Below, piece by piece: positions 1 to 12,195 of a DNA stretch of 64,000 nucleotides. A program made the position numbers and the translations under genes. The stretch comes from an uncultured Gammaproteobacteria bacterium (GTDB lineage: Bacteria; Pseudomonadota; Gammaproteobacteria; PS1; Pseudothioglobaceae). Where the stretch lies: assembly GCA_902556205.1 (NCBI GenBank), contig CACDVH010000001.1, positions 124,001-188,000 on the forward strand. The letters are read 5' to 3'. The first letter of the stretch is position 1. Each line of letters starts with the position of its first letter. The notes beneath the pieces are model-generated. The model saw nothing but the letters and a program-made list of their open reading frames with translations, made no database searches and was not told where the DNA came from.

Positions 1-1
1 T

Positions 2-409
2 CCCAGAATGATAGAGTTTGAGCTTCATGTTGATGATGACTTTGTTAATAATCAAAGGGCTGATGGAATTATTGTTACAACGCCAACAGGATCTACTGCC
101 TATGCGTTGTCGAGTGGTGGGCCAATAATGCATCCAAGCACGAACGCAATTTGCCTGGTCTCAATTAGCCCTCATACAATGAGCCATAGGCCATTTATTC
201 TTCATGGCGAAAGTGAAGTAGTTATTTCGCTTTTAGATTGTGATGAGAGAGCTACTATAAGTTTTGATGCTCAATCCTCAGTTTCTGCATCTGAAGGCGT
301 TTCGCTCAGAGTTAAAAAACATGAGAATTTTGTTCACCTAATCCATCCAAAAGGTTATGACTATTTTGAAATTATTAGGTCAAAACTCCACTGGGGACAA
401 AAGGTTTAA
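2..409 (+). CDS. nadK: NAD kinase, C-terminal part (5' end outside window)
   Basis: Phosphorylates NAD to NADP in the cytoplasm. The visible part is the C-terminal beta-sandwich domain of the family, with the conserved TTPTGSTAYALSSGGPI segment that binds NAD and the later HTMSHRPF and IHPKGYDYF segments. The ORF-track ATG at 8 is an internal methionine: the frame stays open to the window edge (codons for Pro-Arg precede it) and the corresponding MIEFE stretch is internal in the E. coli enzyme, so the gene is cut by the window, not short. It lies 11 bp before recN, the usual gammaproteobacterial neighbour, and is probably cotranscribed with it. Confidence 0.95.
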   Translation, partial: PRMIEFELHVDDDFVNNQRADGIIVTTPTGSTAYALSSGGPIMHPSTNAICLVSISPHTMSHRPFILHGESEVVISLLDCDERATISFDAQSSVSASEGVSLRVKKHENFVHLIHPKGYDYFEIIRSKLHWGQKV

Positions 410-420
410 AAGGTTATAGT

Positions 421-2082
421 ATGCTCGATAGCCTGAATATTAAAAATCTAGTAGTTATTGAGGATTTAGATATTGACTTTCAGTCAGGGATGACAGTTAT
501 CACGGGTGAAACCGGAGCAGGAAAATCAATTATTGTTCAGGCTTTGGCGATGATTGCTGGGAGACGTTCAGATGCCTCGCTTATTAGAAAGGGGGCACAT
601 AAAGCAGAAATTAGTGCTACTTTCAGCATTGAATCAAATTCAAGCGTTCTAGCTTACCTGAAGAGTCAAGATTTAGAAAATGACTTTGAGTGCATTATAC
701 GGCGAGTGATCCTTTCAGACGGAAAGTCTCGCTCATACATAAATGGAAGCAAAGTCCCATTATCAGTCCTGAGTGAAGTTGGAGCTTCTTTGATTGACAT
801 GCATGGCCAAAATGAGCATCAGCTCTTATTAAGGCCTAGCCATCATAGAATTCTTTTGGACGACTATGCCGGATCTCAAAAACTGTGCAATGAAGTTAAT
901 GATATTTTTAATAGTTATCAAAAAATCAAAGGCAAGATTGATAACTTGCGAAACAACAACTCATTTCTTTCTGCTCAAAAAGATTTGGTAACACATCAGT
1001 TGAATGAACTTCATGAAGCTGAATTATCCATAGAGGAGCTAAGCAGCATTGAAGATGATTATAAAGCCTCGAAAAATTCCAGCCAGTTAACTGAGAAAAT
1101 ATCAAAGATATTAAGTGCATTGAATGACGATCATGGAGTAAACAATATTCTTATTGATGGAGAGAATATTCTGGATCAATCAAAAGAGATTGATTCACGA
1201 TTAGATTCCATTAGAGCATTAATTGCTGGAGCGCAGTTGCAAGTTCAAGAGGGTATATATGATCTGACAGACTATCTCACTAAAATAAGCAACCAGGAAG
1301 ATAATTCTATGCAACTGGAGCAAAGAATTACCCTGCTTCATGATTTAGGTAGAAAGCACAATTGTCAAATTACAGAGCTCATCAATATACAACAATCTCT
1401 AGAGAAAAGTCTGACTGAACTAGATAGCTCGAATGAAACACTAGATAAACTAAATGAAGAACTAAATCAGTTTGAAAAAGAATATTATCTCAGGTCTAAG
1501 GCACTATCTGCTAAGAGACAGAAAGCCAGCAATGCACTATCAAAAGAAGTTACAAGTCTTATGCAAAAGCTTGGAATGCCCGGTAGTGAAATTATTTTTA
1601 AGATGGTCGATTTGGATAAAGAGGTTAGATTAAATGGCACTGAAGATATCAACATCCATGTTAAAACAAATGCTGGACAAGACTTTAAACCATTGAATAA
1701 AGTTGCTTCTGGTGGAGAGCTTTCAAGGGTTTCCCTGGCGCTTTCAGTTTCGGGAAGCAATACTGAGCTCACCCCTTCGGTAGTTTTTGATGAAGTAGAT
1801 GTTGGAATCAGCGGTTCGGTTGCAGAGATTGTTGGTCAAATGCTTAAAAAGCTGGCAAAACATTATCAAATTATTTGTGTAACCCATCTGGCACAAGTTG
1901 CTGCTCAAGGTAAAGACCACCTAAAAGTTGAGAAAACACAAAAAAATGATATGACTTTCACTGATGTAGTCTCATTGGATAACAATCAGAGGGCAGATGA
2001 GATTGCAAGAATACTGGGTGGAATCAAGATTACTGAAAAGACGAGAATTGCTGCAGAAGAAATGATTAGTTCAAGCTCATAA
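421..2082 (+). CDS. recN: DNA repair protein RecN
   Basis: SMC-like ATPase acting in recombinational repair of double-strand breaks. The 553-residue length is normal for the family. The Walker A motif GETGAGKS lies at about residues 29-36. A long hydrophilic, Glu/Lys-rich coiled-coil region spans about 160-380. The C-terminal half-ATPase carries the ABC signature ASGGELSR and a Walker B segment VVFDEVDVGISG, followed by the CVTHLAQVAA switch-histidine region. It follows nadK with an 11-bp gap and ends in a probable AT-rich terminator. No LexA box was identified because the nadK promoter lies outside the window. Confidence 0.96.
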   Translation: MLDSLNIKNLVVIEDLDIDFQSGMTVITGETGAGKSIIVQALAMIAGRRSDASLIRKGAHKAEISATFSIESNSSVLAYLKSQDLENDFECIIRRVILSDGKSRSYINGSKVPLSVLSEVGASLIDMHGQNEHQLLLRPSHHRILLDDYAGSQKLCNEVNDIFNSYQKIKGKIDNLRNNNSFLSAQKDLVTHQLNELHEAELSIEELSSIEDDYKASKNSSQLTEKISKILSALNDDHGVNNILIDGENILDQSKEIDSRLDSIRALIAGAQLQVQEGIYDLTDYLTKISNQEDNSMQLEQRITLLHDLGRKHNCQITELINIQQSLEKSLTELDSSNETLDKLNEELNQFEKEYYLRSKALSAKRQKASNALSKEVTSLMQKLGMPGSEIIFKMVDLDKEVRLNGTEDINIHVKTNAGQDFKPLNKVASGGELSRVSLALSVSGSNTELTPSVVFDEVDVGISGSVAEIVGQMLKKLAKHYQIICVTHLAQVAAQGKDHLKVEKTQKNDMTFTDVVSLDNNQRADEIARILGGIKITEKTRIAAEEMISSSS

Positions 2083-2103
2083 GACTTAAAGAAATTGCCA
2101 TTG

Positions 2104-2135
2104 AATTAAACTCCTTAATTAGTTGAATTTTTTTT
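2104..2135 (+). terminator. Probable intrinsic terminator after recN
   Basis: An imperfect AT-rich inverted repeat (AATTAAACT / AGTTGAATT, one mismatch, 8-nt loop) is followed directly by a run of T residues. It lies 21 bp past the recN stop and before the ATP synthase promoter, where a terminator is expected. The stem is weak because it is almost all A/T. Confidence 0.5.
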
Positions 2136-2168
2136 AACTTTAGGCAATATATATTCAGCTTTCAATGC

Positions 2169-2196
2169 TTGACTATTAAACATTAAATTGTATAAT
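2169..2196 (+). promoter_or_regulatory. sigma70-type promoter of the ATP synthase operon
   Basis: TTGACT and TATAAT hexamers are separated by 16 bp, a near-consensus housekeeping promoter, placed about 40 bp before the GTG start of atpI. Its strength fits constitutive expression of the F1Fo operon. Confidence 0.75.
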
Positions 2197-2233
2197 GTTG
2201 CGTTTGTGCACAATCAGGGTGGTTAAGTAGCAA

Positions 2234-3399
<1,166 letters not shown>

Positions 3400-3426
3400 T
3401 TTTTTTTAAATAGTTTTAATAAGTAG

Positions 3427-3669
<243 letters not shown>

Positions 3670-3704
3670 ATCGTAATCTTTTTCAATAAACAAGGGTATT
3701 AGTT

Positions 3705-4175
3705 ATGAACATTAACCTTACGCTAATTGGACAAACAATCATGTTTGCCATGTTTGTCTGGTTTTGTATGAAGTTTGTCTGGCCTCCCTTAGTTGAGGCA
3801 ATGGCAGCTCGTAAAAAAGCTATTGAAGACGGACTAAAGGCTGCAGAGCTTGGAAAAGAAGAGCATGCGTTAGCCCAAAAAAATGCAGAAGATTTAATTG
3901 AAACTTCAAAAACTCAGGCGGCTGAAATTATTGCAAATGCTGATAAACAGGCAAGCGTAATGATAGATAACGCCAAGGGTGCTGCATCTGAAGAAGCAGA
4001 TAAAATCAAAGCACAAGCAAAATCTGAGCTTGATCAAGAGGTTGTTAAAGCACGTAATGAGCTTAGAGACCAGGTTTCCACTTTGGTTATGCAAGGAGTT
4101 AATTCTGTATTGGATAAAGAAGTTGATTCTAAAACTCATAAAGATATGCTTTCTAAGCTTTCACAGTCACTATAG
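3705..4175 (+). CDS. atpF: F0F1 ATP synthase subunit b
   Basis: Peripheral-stalk subunit of 156 residues. One N-terminal membrane helix (about residues 6-26, ending near WPPLVEAM) is followed by a long charged helix rich in Ala, Lys and Glu that dimerises as a right-handed coiled coil and binds delta/F1. Length and order (after atpE, before atpH) are canonical. Only one b gene is present, so the stalk should be a b homodimer. Confidence 0.97.
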   Translation: MNINLTLIGQTIMFAMFVWFCMKFVWPPLVEAMAARKKAIEDGLKAAELGKEEHALAQKNAEDLIETSKTQAAEIIANADKQASVMIDNAKGAASEEADKIKAQAKSELDQEVVKARNELRDQVSTLVMQGVNSVLDKEVDSKTHKDMLSKLSQSL

Positions 4176-4184
4176 GGCGATAAA

Positions 4185-4733
4185 ATGGAATTATCATCAA
4201 TTGCAAAGCCATACGCTCAAGCGATTTTTGAAGTTGCAGAGCAAAGTAATTCTATCTCGGCATGGAGCTCTTTTCTCTCAACAGCAAGCGCTGTATTGAG
4301 TGATGAAAGCACGAAAGCTTTTATTGCATCTCCAGGCAAAAGTAAAAATCAAAAATATGATTTGATTTCTGCATTAATTGCTAAAGCCTCATCAAAAGAT
4401 CTCAGCAAGCAGGAATCAGCATTTGTTGGGCTTATTTTAAAGAATGATCGTTCTGCTGCAATTGAAAGTATTGTAAGTGCATTTGAAATGGCAGTTTCTA
4501 GTTCTAATCAAAGCAAGAACTTTAAGGTTATAAGTGCTTTTGAACTGAGTGAAAATGAGAAAAAAGCAATTATTGATGAGTTAACAAGTAAACACAAAAC
4601 AACAGTATCAGTAGAAACTGAAGTTGATGAGGCTCTCAAAGGTGGCATCATCATTAAAGAGGGCGACAAAGTTATTGATACATCAATTAAGGCAAGAGTT
4701 GACGCTTTAAGTGTCTCATTGTCTGTAAATTAA
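4185..4733 (+). CDS. atpH: F0F1 ATP synthase subunit delta
   Basis: Peripheral-stalk cap joining F1 alpha subunits to b2; 182 residues, normal length. The N-terminal helical domain begins with SIAKPYAQAIFEVA, the typical family start, and the C-terminal GGIIIKEGDKVIDTSIKARVDAL is the conserved delta signature. It sits 9 bp after atpF and 21 bp before atpA. Confidence 0.96.
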   Translation: MELSSIAKPYAQAIFEVAEQSNSISAWSSFLSTASAVLSDESTKAFIASPGKSKNQKYDLISALIAKASSKDLSKQESAFVGLILKNDRSAAIESIVSAFEMAVSSSNQSKNFKVISAFELSENEKKAIIDELTSKHKTTVSVETEVDEALKGGIIIKEGDKVIDTSIKARVDALSVSLSVN

Positions 4734-4754
4734 TTTTATATAGAGAGGTTTGTT

Positions 4755-6296
4755 ATGCAATTAAACGCTTCTGAAATCAGTGATTTAATTAAGAAAGAAA
4801 TAGAGGGCTTTGATTTTTCAGCAGAAGCTCGAACTGAAGGCACAGTAATAAGTGTGAGTGATGGTATTGTTCGTATTCATGGTCTAGCAGATGCTCAATT
4901 TGGTGAAATGCTAGAGTTTCCTGGTAATACATTTGGCCTGGCGCTTAACTTGGAGCAAGACTCAGTGGGTGCGGTTGTTTTGGGAGACTATCTTCATATT
5001 TCAGAAGGTGACACAGTAAAGTGTACAAACCGAATCATGGAAGTGCCAGTAGGAAATGAGTTACTAGGCCGAGTTGTCAATCCATTAGGAGAAGACCTAG
5101 AGGGCAAAGGTGACATTAAAGCTTCTGCATCGAGACCAATTGAAGTTGTTGCTCCAGGTGTAATTGAGAGACAATCTGTTGACCAGCCAATTCAAACTGG
5201 AATTAAGGCGATTGATTCAATGGTGCCAATTGGCCGAGGTCAACGCGAGCTGATTATTGGTGACCGTCAAACAGGAAAAACTGCTGTAGCTATTGACGCA
5301 ATTATTAATCAAAAAGATACAGGAGTTAAATGTATTTATGTTGCTATTGGACAAAAAGCTTCATCTATTGCAGCTGTAGTTCGCAAATTAGAAGAGCATG
5401 GTGCTTTAGCGCATACAATTATTGTTTCTGCATCTGCTTCTGATTCTGCAGCACTTCAATATATTGCTCCATATGCGGGCTGCGCTATGGGTGAGTACTT
5501 TATGGAGAGGGGCGAAGATGCACTTATTGTTTATGATGATCTTACTAAGCAGGCTTGGGCTTATCGTCAAGTTTCGCTTCTTTTAAAGCGACCGCCAGGA
5601 CGTGAGGCTTATCCAGGAGATGTTTTCTACCTTCACTCTCGTCTTTTGGAGAGAGCTTCTAGGGTAAATGCTGAATACGTTGAGCAAGTTACTAATGGAG
5701 AGGTGAAGGGCAAGACTGGATCCTTAACAGCATTACCAATTATCGAAACTCAAGCTGGAGATGTATCGGCTTTTGTTCCTACAAACGTAATTTCAATTAC
5801 TGATGGTCAAATTTTCCTTGAGACAGATTTATTTAATTCAGGAATCAGACCCGCGATTAATGCTGGTTTGTCTGTATCTCGAGTTGGTGGTGCGGCACAA
5901 ACTAAGGTTATAAAAAAACTTGGGGGAGGTATTCGTCTTGACTTAGCTCAATATCGTGAGCTTGCAGCGTTCGCTCAGTTTGCATCTGATCTTGATGCTG
6001 AAACAAAAGCACAGATTGACAGAGGTCAGCGTGTAACGGAGCTTATGAAACAAGGACAGTATTCACCATTAAATGTGGCTGAAACTGCGACTTCATTGTT
6101 TGCTGCAAATAGCGGTGCTCTAGATGATATCGATGCAAATAAAGTAGTTGCATTTGAGTCAGCACTCTTGTCGTATATGAATACAAGCCAAGCAGCTTTA
6201 ATGGATGAAATTAACGAGTCTGGTGACTATAACGATGATATAGCTGCCAAGCTTCAGGCTGCAATTGATGACTTTAAAGCTAATAATACTTGGTAA
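4755..6296 (+). CDS. atpA: F0F1 ATP synthase subunit alpha
   Basis: Non-catalytic nucleotide-binding F1 subunit, 513 residues as in E. coli. The Walker A motif GDRQTGKT lies at about residues 170-177. The signature with the arginine finger region is [17 protein letters not shown]. The start is preceded by an AGAGAGG Shine-Dalgarno. It lies in the canonical atpH-atpA-atpG order. Confidence 0.98.
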   Translation: MQLNASEISDLIKKEIEGFDFSAEARTEGTVISVSDGIVRIHGLADAQFGEMLEFPGNTFGLALNLEQDSVGAVVLGDYLHISEGDTVKCTNRIMEVPVGNELLGRVVNPLGEDLEGKGDIKASASRPIEVVAPGVIERQSVDQPIQTGIKAIDSMVPIGRGQRELIIGDRQTGKTAVAIDAIINQKDTGVKCIYVAIGQKASSIAAVVRKLEEHGALAHTIIVSASASDSAALQYIAPYAGCAMGEYFMERGEDALIVYDDLTKQAWAYRQVSLLLKRPPGREAYPGDVFYLHSRLLERASRVNAEYVEQVTNGEVKGKTGSLTALPIIETQAGDVSAFVPTNVISITDGQIFLETDLFNSGIRPAINAGLSVSRVGGAAQTKVIKKLGGGIRLDLAQYRELAAFAQFASDLDAETKAQIDRGQRVTELMKQGQYSPLNVAETATSLFAANSGALDDIDANKVVAFESALLSYMNTSQAALMDEINESGDYNDDIAAKLQAAIDDFKANNTW

Positions 6297-6302
6297 ATAA
6301 TT

Positions 6303-7166
6303 ATGGCAGTTGGTAAGGAAATTAGAACACAGATTGCAAGTATTCAAAATACTCAGAAGATTACTTCGGCCATGGAAATGGTTGCAGCTTCTAAAATGAA
6401 AAAAGCGCAAGATAGAATGCAGGCTTCACGACCATATTCAGAAAAGATTCTTAATGTGATTGGTCATCTTACGCATGCTAACTCTGAGTTCAAGCATCCT
6501 TACATGACTGCTTCAAAGGAAGTTAAAAAAGTAGGCATTATCATCATCTCAAGTGACAGAGGTCTTTGTGGAGGTTTAAATACTAATTTATTTAGAAGTT
6601 TGTTGAAAGATATTGCAAATTGGCAATCTGATAAGGTGGATGTTGAACTATGTACAATTGGAAAAAAGGCAACATCCTTTTTCAAAAATACAGGCCTTCA
6701 GATTAATTCGGTTTTAACTGACCTTGGTGATAATCCTAATTTCGATGAGTTGTTAGGCACAATTAAGGTTATGTTAGACAAGTATGATTCGGGTGAGATT
6801 GATCAGATTATGATTGCCTATAATCGTTTTGCAAACACAATGACGCAAGTGCCAACAGTGAAACAAATTGTTCCAATGGAGCTTACTGAAGAAGAGAGCA
6901 TGGACCATCATTGGGATTATATTTATGAACCAGATGCTGAAAAGGCACTTGGGGCATTATTAGTTAGATACATTGAGGCGTTAGTTTATCAAGGCATAGT
7001 TGAAAACAACGCATGCGAGCAATCTTCAAGAATGATCGCAATGCATAGTGCGACAGATAACGCTGGAGACATGATTAAAGAGTTAGGATTGATTTATAAC
7101 AAGGCTAGACAGGCTGCAATTACTCAGGAAATATCTGAAATAGTTGCTGGTGCTGCTGCTGTTTAA
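6303..7166 (+). CDS. atpG: F0F1 ATP synthase subunit gamma
   Basis: Central rotor shaft, 287 residues. The N-terminal helix [26 protein letters not shown] and the C-terminal helix with [12 protein letters not shown] and [12 protein letters not shown] form the coiled coil that turns inside the alpha/beta hexamer. The middle Rossmann-like domain contains [11 protein letters not shown]. Gene length and position are canonical. Confidence 0.98.
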   Translation: MAVGKEIRTQIASIQNTQKITSAMEMVAASKMKKAQDRMQASRPYSEKILNVIGHLTHANSEFKHPYMTASKEVKKVGIIIISSDRGLCGGLNTNLFRSLLKDIANWQSDKVDVELCTIGKKATSFFKNTGLQINSVLTDLGDNPNFDELLGTIKVMLDKYDSGEIDQIMIAYNRFANTMTQVPTVKQIVPMELTEEESMDHHWDYIYEPDAEKALGALLVRYIEALVYQGIVENNACEQSSRMIAMHSATDNAGDMIKELGLIYNKARQAAITQEISEIVAGAAAV

Positions 7167-7180
7167 AATTTACAAAATAG

Positions 7181-8569
<1,389 letters not shown>

Positions 8570-8986
8570 ATGTCAGTAATCCACGTTGATGTAGTTAGCG
8601 CAACTGAGGAAATATACTCAGGAGAAGCAAAATGTGTTTTTGCACCCGCTACTATGGGTGAGATTGGTGTTTATCCAATGCATGTTCCTTTGATTAGTAC
8701 GCTTAAACCTGGTGAGGTTAGAGTTGAAACTGACAGTGGTATGGAGTCAATTTTTGTATCTGGTGGTATTATTGAGGTTCAGCCTGATGTTGTTACAATT
8801 TTTTCTGATACTGCAATCCGAGCTAATGACCTAGATGAATCAAAAGCTCTAGAGGCAAAACAAAGAGCTGAAGAGGCAATGTCAAATGCTCAAGGAGATC
8901 AAGACCTTTCTACTACTCAGGCTGCATTGGCTGAGTCACTGGCGCAACTTCAAATGATCACTAAGATGAGGGGCAAAAAGCGTTAG
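8570..8986 (+). CDS. atpC: F0F1 ATP synthase subunit epsilon
   Basis: Rotor subunit that also inhibits ATP hydrolysis; 138 residues. The N-terminal beta sandwich (GEIGVYPMHVPLISTLKPG) and the C-terminal two-helix region rich in Ala/Glu are present. It closes the atp operon. Its stop codon is immediately followed by the stop codon of the convergent MGMT-like gene, so no intergenic terminator exists and the transcripts must end inside the opposite gene. Confidence 0.96.
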   Translation: MSVIHVDVVSATEEIYSGEAKCVFAPATMGEIGVYPMHVPLISTLKPGEVRVETDSGMESIFVSGGIIEVQPDVVTIFSDTAIRANDLDESKALEAKQRAEEAMSNAQGDQDLSTTQAALAESLAQLQMITKMRGKKR

Positions 8987-9289
8987 TTAGATTTTAAAAA
9001 GAGTTGATCGAAAATCGACTATCTTGTTATCTGATACCATTACGCCTTCTTCTTGAAGGCGTTTTATTTTCACCTCTATATCTGTTGCAAAGCCCCCTAA
9101 GTCACCATTAGATTTGACTACTCGATGACACGGCACTTGGGGTGCATAAGGGTTTTTATTCATTGCACTTCCAACTGCTCTATGAGCTTTCGGCCTTCCT
9201 ATCATTCTAGCCAGACCAGCATAAGTAATTACTTTTCCTTTGGGTACTTTTTTGAGAGCTTCATAGCAATCAGACTGAAATCTAGTCAT
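8987..9289 (-). CDS. Single-domain O6-alkylguanine-DNA alkyltransferase (MGMT/Ogt-like)
   Basis: 100-residue protein made only of the MGMT DNA-binding and active-site domain, without the N-terminal domain of Ada/Ogt. The active-site motif PCHRVV is intact with its cysteine, so this is not an alkyltransferase-like (ATL) protein, in which tryptophan replaces that cysteine. The helix-turn-helix region (TYAGLARMIGRPKAHRAVGSAM) and the Asn-hinge region are recognisable. It overlaps the 3' end of kdsC by 4 bp (ATGA type), so it is translationally coupled as the last gene of the rpmH-yidC-kdsC transcript. Suicidal repair of O6-alkylguanine is inferred. Confidence 0.8.
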   Translation of the reverse strand: MTRFQSDCYEALKKVPKGKVITYAGLARMIGRPKAHRAVGSAMNKNPYAPQVPCHRVVKSNGDLGGFATDIEVKIKRLQEEGVMVSDNKIVDFRSTLFKI

Positions 9290-9819
9290 TTTAAAAAAGA
9301 CTGCATTAGATCATCATACTTATCTTGAGATTTTATTAAAAAGTCACAGACCTCTCTAACCGCTCCAGAGCCGCCAGCATTGTTTGTAACCATTAGGGCA
9401 TTTTCTTTTACGAATGAATGTGCATTTGCTACAGCAATAGGTAAAGCAACTTTGGACATAGCTGGAAGATCAATGACGTCATCACCCACAAAGGCGGATT
9501 CACTTAAATCAATGGAAAGTTTTTCCGAAAGCTCTTTGAGCGCTTTACCTTTATCTTTTATTCCATGATAGTAATTTTTGACACCAAGAGTTTCAAGCCT
9601 ATGAGCAACAGAAAGAGTGCTTCTTGCAGTTATGATTGCAACTTCAACACCACATAATTCTAGTAATTTAATCCCACAACCATCCTGAGAATCAAATTTT
9701 TTATGCTCAGTGCCATTATCGTCAAAATAAATACCGCCATCAGTTAGCACTCCATCGACATCCAAGATTAAAAGCTTGATACCTCTTGCTATTGATTTGG
9801 CTTTAGAATGATTACTCAT
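9286..9819 (-). CDS. kdsC: 3-deoxy-D-manno-octulosonate 8-phosphate phosphatase
   Basis: HAD-family phosphatase producing Kdo for lipopolysaccharide core. The 177-residue cap-less form is typical. HAD motif I is LLILDVDGVLTDG (nucleophile Asp and Asp+2), motif II is AIITARS, the Lys motif follows KDKGKAL, and motif IV is FVGDDVIDLPAM. The C-terminal GGSGAVREVCDFLL-like tail is characteristic of KdsC. It lies 9 bp downstream of yidC on the minus strand. Confidence 0.93.
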   Translation of the reverse strand: MSNHSKAKSIARGIKLLILDVDGVLTDGGIYFDDNGTEHKKFDSQDGCGIKLLELCGVEVAIITARSTLSVAHRLETLGVKNYYHGIKDKGKALKELSEKLSIDLSESAFVGDDVIDLPAMSKVALPIAVANAHSFVKENALMVTNNAGGSGAVREVCDFLIKSQDKYDDLMQSFLK

Positions 9820-9828
9820 GATAAATAG

Positions 9829-11472
9829 CTACCCATTAATTTTTTTGTTAATGTACATTTGTTGAGCAATTGAAAGAATATTATTGGTGACCCAATATAA
9901 TACAAGTCCTGATGGGAACCAGAGGAAGAAAACGGTAAAGACAATTGGAAGCATTTGCATAATCCTTGCCTGGATTGGATCTGCAGGAGGTGGATTAAGT
10001 CTTTGCTGAAACCACATAGATGCGCCCATGATTAATGGTAGGATGAAGTAAGGATCCTTTGCAGCCAAATCTGGCAGATATAAGAAAGGTGTTTGGCGAA
10101 GCTCAACCATTTCTATAAGAACCCAGTAAATTGAAATGAATACAGGAATTTGAACAAGAATCGGAAGACAACCAGCAGCAGGATTGATTTTTTCAGTCCT
10201 GTAAAGCTCCATGGTTTTTTTACCAATTTTCTGTTTGTCGCCCTCGTATGTTTCTTTAATCTTTTGGAGTCTAGGTGCTAATTTTTTCATCCCAGCCATT
10301 GATTTAAAGGATTTTTCAGACAATTTATAGAAGGCAAGCTTAATTGCGAGAGTTACTAAGATAATTGATATGGCCCAGTTTTGAACAAAACTATAAATCC
10401 AATGAAGGAATACAGATAAAGGTTTAGCCACTATAAAAAGGAATCCATAGTCAACTGTTTTATCTAGTCCAGGCGCTAGGTTTTCAAGACGAACATGTTC
10501 TTTAGGTCCGATGAAGAGCTGATTTTTTCCAATATTGACTGAGGAGCCCGCGGCAATTCTTGAGCTAGGATTCACAGTTGTTAGAAGGAAGTTGTCTCTA
10601 CTTGATTTGGTTGAGTATGTATGCTTCTCTTTTTCGTTTGGAATCCATGCTGAAAAGAAGTAATGCTGAATCATCGCTGCCCATCCACCGATAGATGTTG
10701 TCTTTGGACTTGAGTCAAAGTCTTCAAAATCAATTTTTTCAAAGATTTCCTCGTCATTGTAAATAGCACCACCGTTGAAGTTTTGCATTCCCATCATAAA
10801 GCCACCAGATTCTTGCGAAGCACCATGAGCAAGCTGAGTATAGCTACTTACAACGCGGTCAGAAGAGCTGTTATTGTCTATTTGATAGTCAACTTCGATT
10901 ACATAGCTATCTGGCTTAAAGTGAAAGTTTTTGGTTACAGTGACACCATTATTGTCAGTCCATTTTAGTGGGACAGTCAATTCATTATTACTCCCTAAGA
11001 AATATTCTTCTCTTTCTGAAGTATATTCATCTTGATGAGTTGGCATTTGGTCTGCAGGAATCAATCCACTTTGTGCATGGAAAATTCTATCTGGTGAATT
11101 GCTTAATAACTCAAATCTTTCTTCAGAATTCAAACTTTCAGGATACGCATTCAGTAAGGCACTAATTATCGTTCCACCCTTGTGTGAAATTTGAAGAGTT
11201 AAAAGATCTGTTACAACTGTAGTATATGCTCCAGAATTACTTGGCTCATATATTGCTGGAGTCGAATCTTCTGAGACTTGTAATTCTGCTGTTGGAACAT
11301 CACTTGGAAGTGGAACATCAGTTATTTCTGTTGAAGAGTTATTAGTAACTAGCTGAGTTTGAGTTATTACATTTCCGTTCTCGTCTACAGACTGAGTAAG
11401 CTCCCATTTATCCCAAAGCAAAAAAACAGTTAAAAAAATCGCAATAAAAAGAAAGAGTTTTTGAGTGTTCAT
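9829..11472 (-). CDS. yidC: Membrane protein insertase YidC
   Basis: Inner-membrane insertase/chaperone of Gram-negative type, 547 residues. There is an N-terminal membrane anchor (LFLFIAIFLTVFLLWDKWE), then a large periplasmic P1 domain (about 30-340), then the conserved five-helix insertase core (LHWIYSFVQNWAISIIL onward) with the hydrophilic-groove arginine region and the GCLPILVQIPVFISIYWVL segment. It is part of rpmH-rnpA-yidD-yidC, with a 6-bp gap to yidD. Confidence 0.97.
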   Translation of the reverse strand: MNTQKLFLFIAIFLTVFLLWDKWELTQSVDENGNVITQTQLVTNNSSTEITDVPLPSDVPTAELQVSEDSTPAIYEPSNSGAYTTVVTDLLTLQISHKGGTIISALLNAYPESLNSEERFELLSNSPDRIFHAQSGLIPADQMPTHQDEYTSEREEYFLGSNNELTVPLKWTDNNGVTVTKNFHFKPDSYVIEVDYQIDNNSSSDRVVSSYTQLAHGASQESGGFMMGMQNFNGGAIYNDEEIFEKIDFEDFDSSPKTTSIGGWAAMIQHYFFSAWIPNEKEKHTYSTKSSRDNFLLTTVNPSSRIAAGSSVNIGKNQLFIGPKEHVRLENLAPGLDKTVDYGFLFIVAKPLSVFLHWIYSFVQNWAISIILVTLAIKLAFYKLSEKSFKSMAGMKKLAPRLQKIKETYEGDKQKIGKKTMELYRTEKINPAAGCLPILVQIPVFISIYWVLIEMVELRQTPFLYLPDLAAKDPYFILPLIMGASMWFQQRLNPPPADPIQARIMQMLPIVFTVFFLWFPSGLVLYWVTNNILSIAQQMYINKKING

Positions 11473-11478
11473 AAGTAT

Positions 11479-11706
11479 TTAAATTGTTTTAATTTTTTTT
11501 GGGACTGGATCGTAGCTTGCCTCAGACCAAGGATGACATTTGCTTATTCTTTTTGCACCAAGGGTGGCCCCTTTAATGGCTCCATGATACTTAATTGCTT
11601 CATATGTGTATTCAGAGCAAGTCGGTATGTGGCGGCAATTATTGCCTAAAATAGGACTGACAACCCATTGATAAATTTTGATGAGAGGTAGAAGTAAGAA
11701 TTTCAT
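11479..11706 (-). CDS. yidD: Membrane protein insertion efficiency factor YidD
   Basis: Small 75-residue peripheral membrane protein that improves insertion of YidC substrates. The family signature YQWVVSPILGNNCRHIPTCS (three cysteines) and the GAIKGATLGAKRISKCHPWS segment are intact. Its start overlaps the rnpA stop by one base. Confidence 0.95.
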   Translation of the reverse strand: MKFLLLPLIKIYQWVVSPILGNNCRHIPTCSEYTYEAIKYHGAIKGATLGAKRISKCHPWSEASYDPVPKKIKTI

Positions 11707-12056
11707 TATAAGTTTGACCTATTTATTGCTTTTTTCATGAGTGAAAGCAGATCATTTGTCATTTCAATATTGTTTATGCTTTGAGCTTTTTTGGCCATTA
11801 CAACATAGTTCAATTGCCCCAAGCTGTCTTGGTTGACTCGAAAAGTTTCACGAGCGAGTCTTTTTAAATGATTTCTATCGACAGCTCTTCTGTATTCTTT
11901 TTTGGATATCGCAAGCCCAAGTCTTGAAAATGAGTATTCAGTTTTACTGGTGACTATTTTCCAAAACTTACTTTGAGAATGGCGCCCTTTTTTGAAAATA
12001 TATGCGAATTCCTTGGCATTAGTAATACGCACACTTCGAGCAAGCGAGCTAGCCAT
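11706..12056 (-). CDS. rnpA: Ribonuclease P protein component
   Basis: Protein cofactor of RNase P, 116 residues. The RNR-type motif appears as YRRAVDRNHLKRLARETFR, the main RNA-binding helix. It is basic and positioned between rpmH and yidD as in nearly all bacteria. The upstream rpmH stop lies 4 bp away. Confidence 0.95.
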   Translation of the reverse strand: MASSLARSVRITNAKEFAYIFKKGRHSQSKFWKIVTSKTEYSFSRLGLAISKKEYRRAVDRNHLKRLARETFRVNQDSLGQLNYVVMAKKAQSINNIEMTNDLLSLMKKAINRSNL

Positions 12057-12060
12057 TGTA

Positions 12061-12195
12061 TTAAGCTGCTAAGCGCTTACGCCCTTTTTTTCTACGTGCA
12101 CTTAGAATAGCACGTCCAGAACGGGTTTTCATTCTGGCTCTAAAGCCGTGATTGCGTTTACGTTTTAACACGCTCGGTTGGAAAGTTCTTTTCAT
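12061..12195 (-). CDS. rpmH: 50S ribosomal protein L34
   Basis: 44-residue very basic ribosomal protein, too short for the ORF track. Reading the minus strand from the CAT at 12193-12195 gives [20 protein letters not shown], then [20 protein letters not shown] and a short RLAA end, a full-length L34. It is the first gene of the rpmH-rnpA-yidD-yidC transcript. A candidate extended -10 element (TGGTAAAAT on the minus strand, 12226-12234) lies about 30 bp upstream of the start. Confidence 0.97.
   Translation of the reverse strand: MKRTFQPSVLKRKRNHGFRARMKTRSGRAILSARRKKGRKRLAA

Noticed and set aside
3979-4299. 106-residue ORF across the atpF/atpH junction
   Set aside because: It is an out-of-frame shadow of two well-conserved ATP synthase genes, with no ribosome-binding site or recognisable protein.
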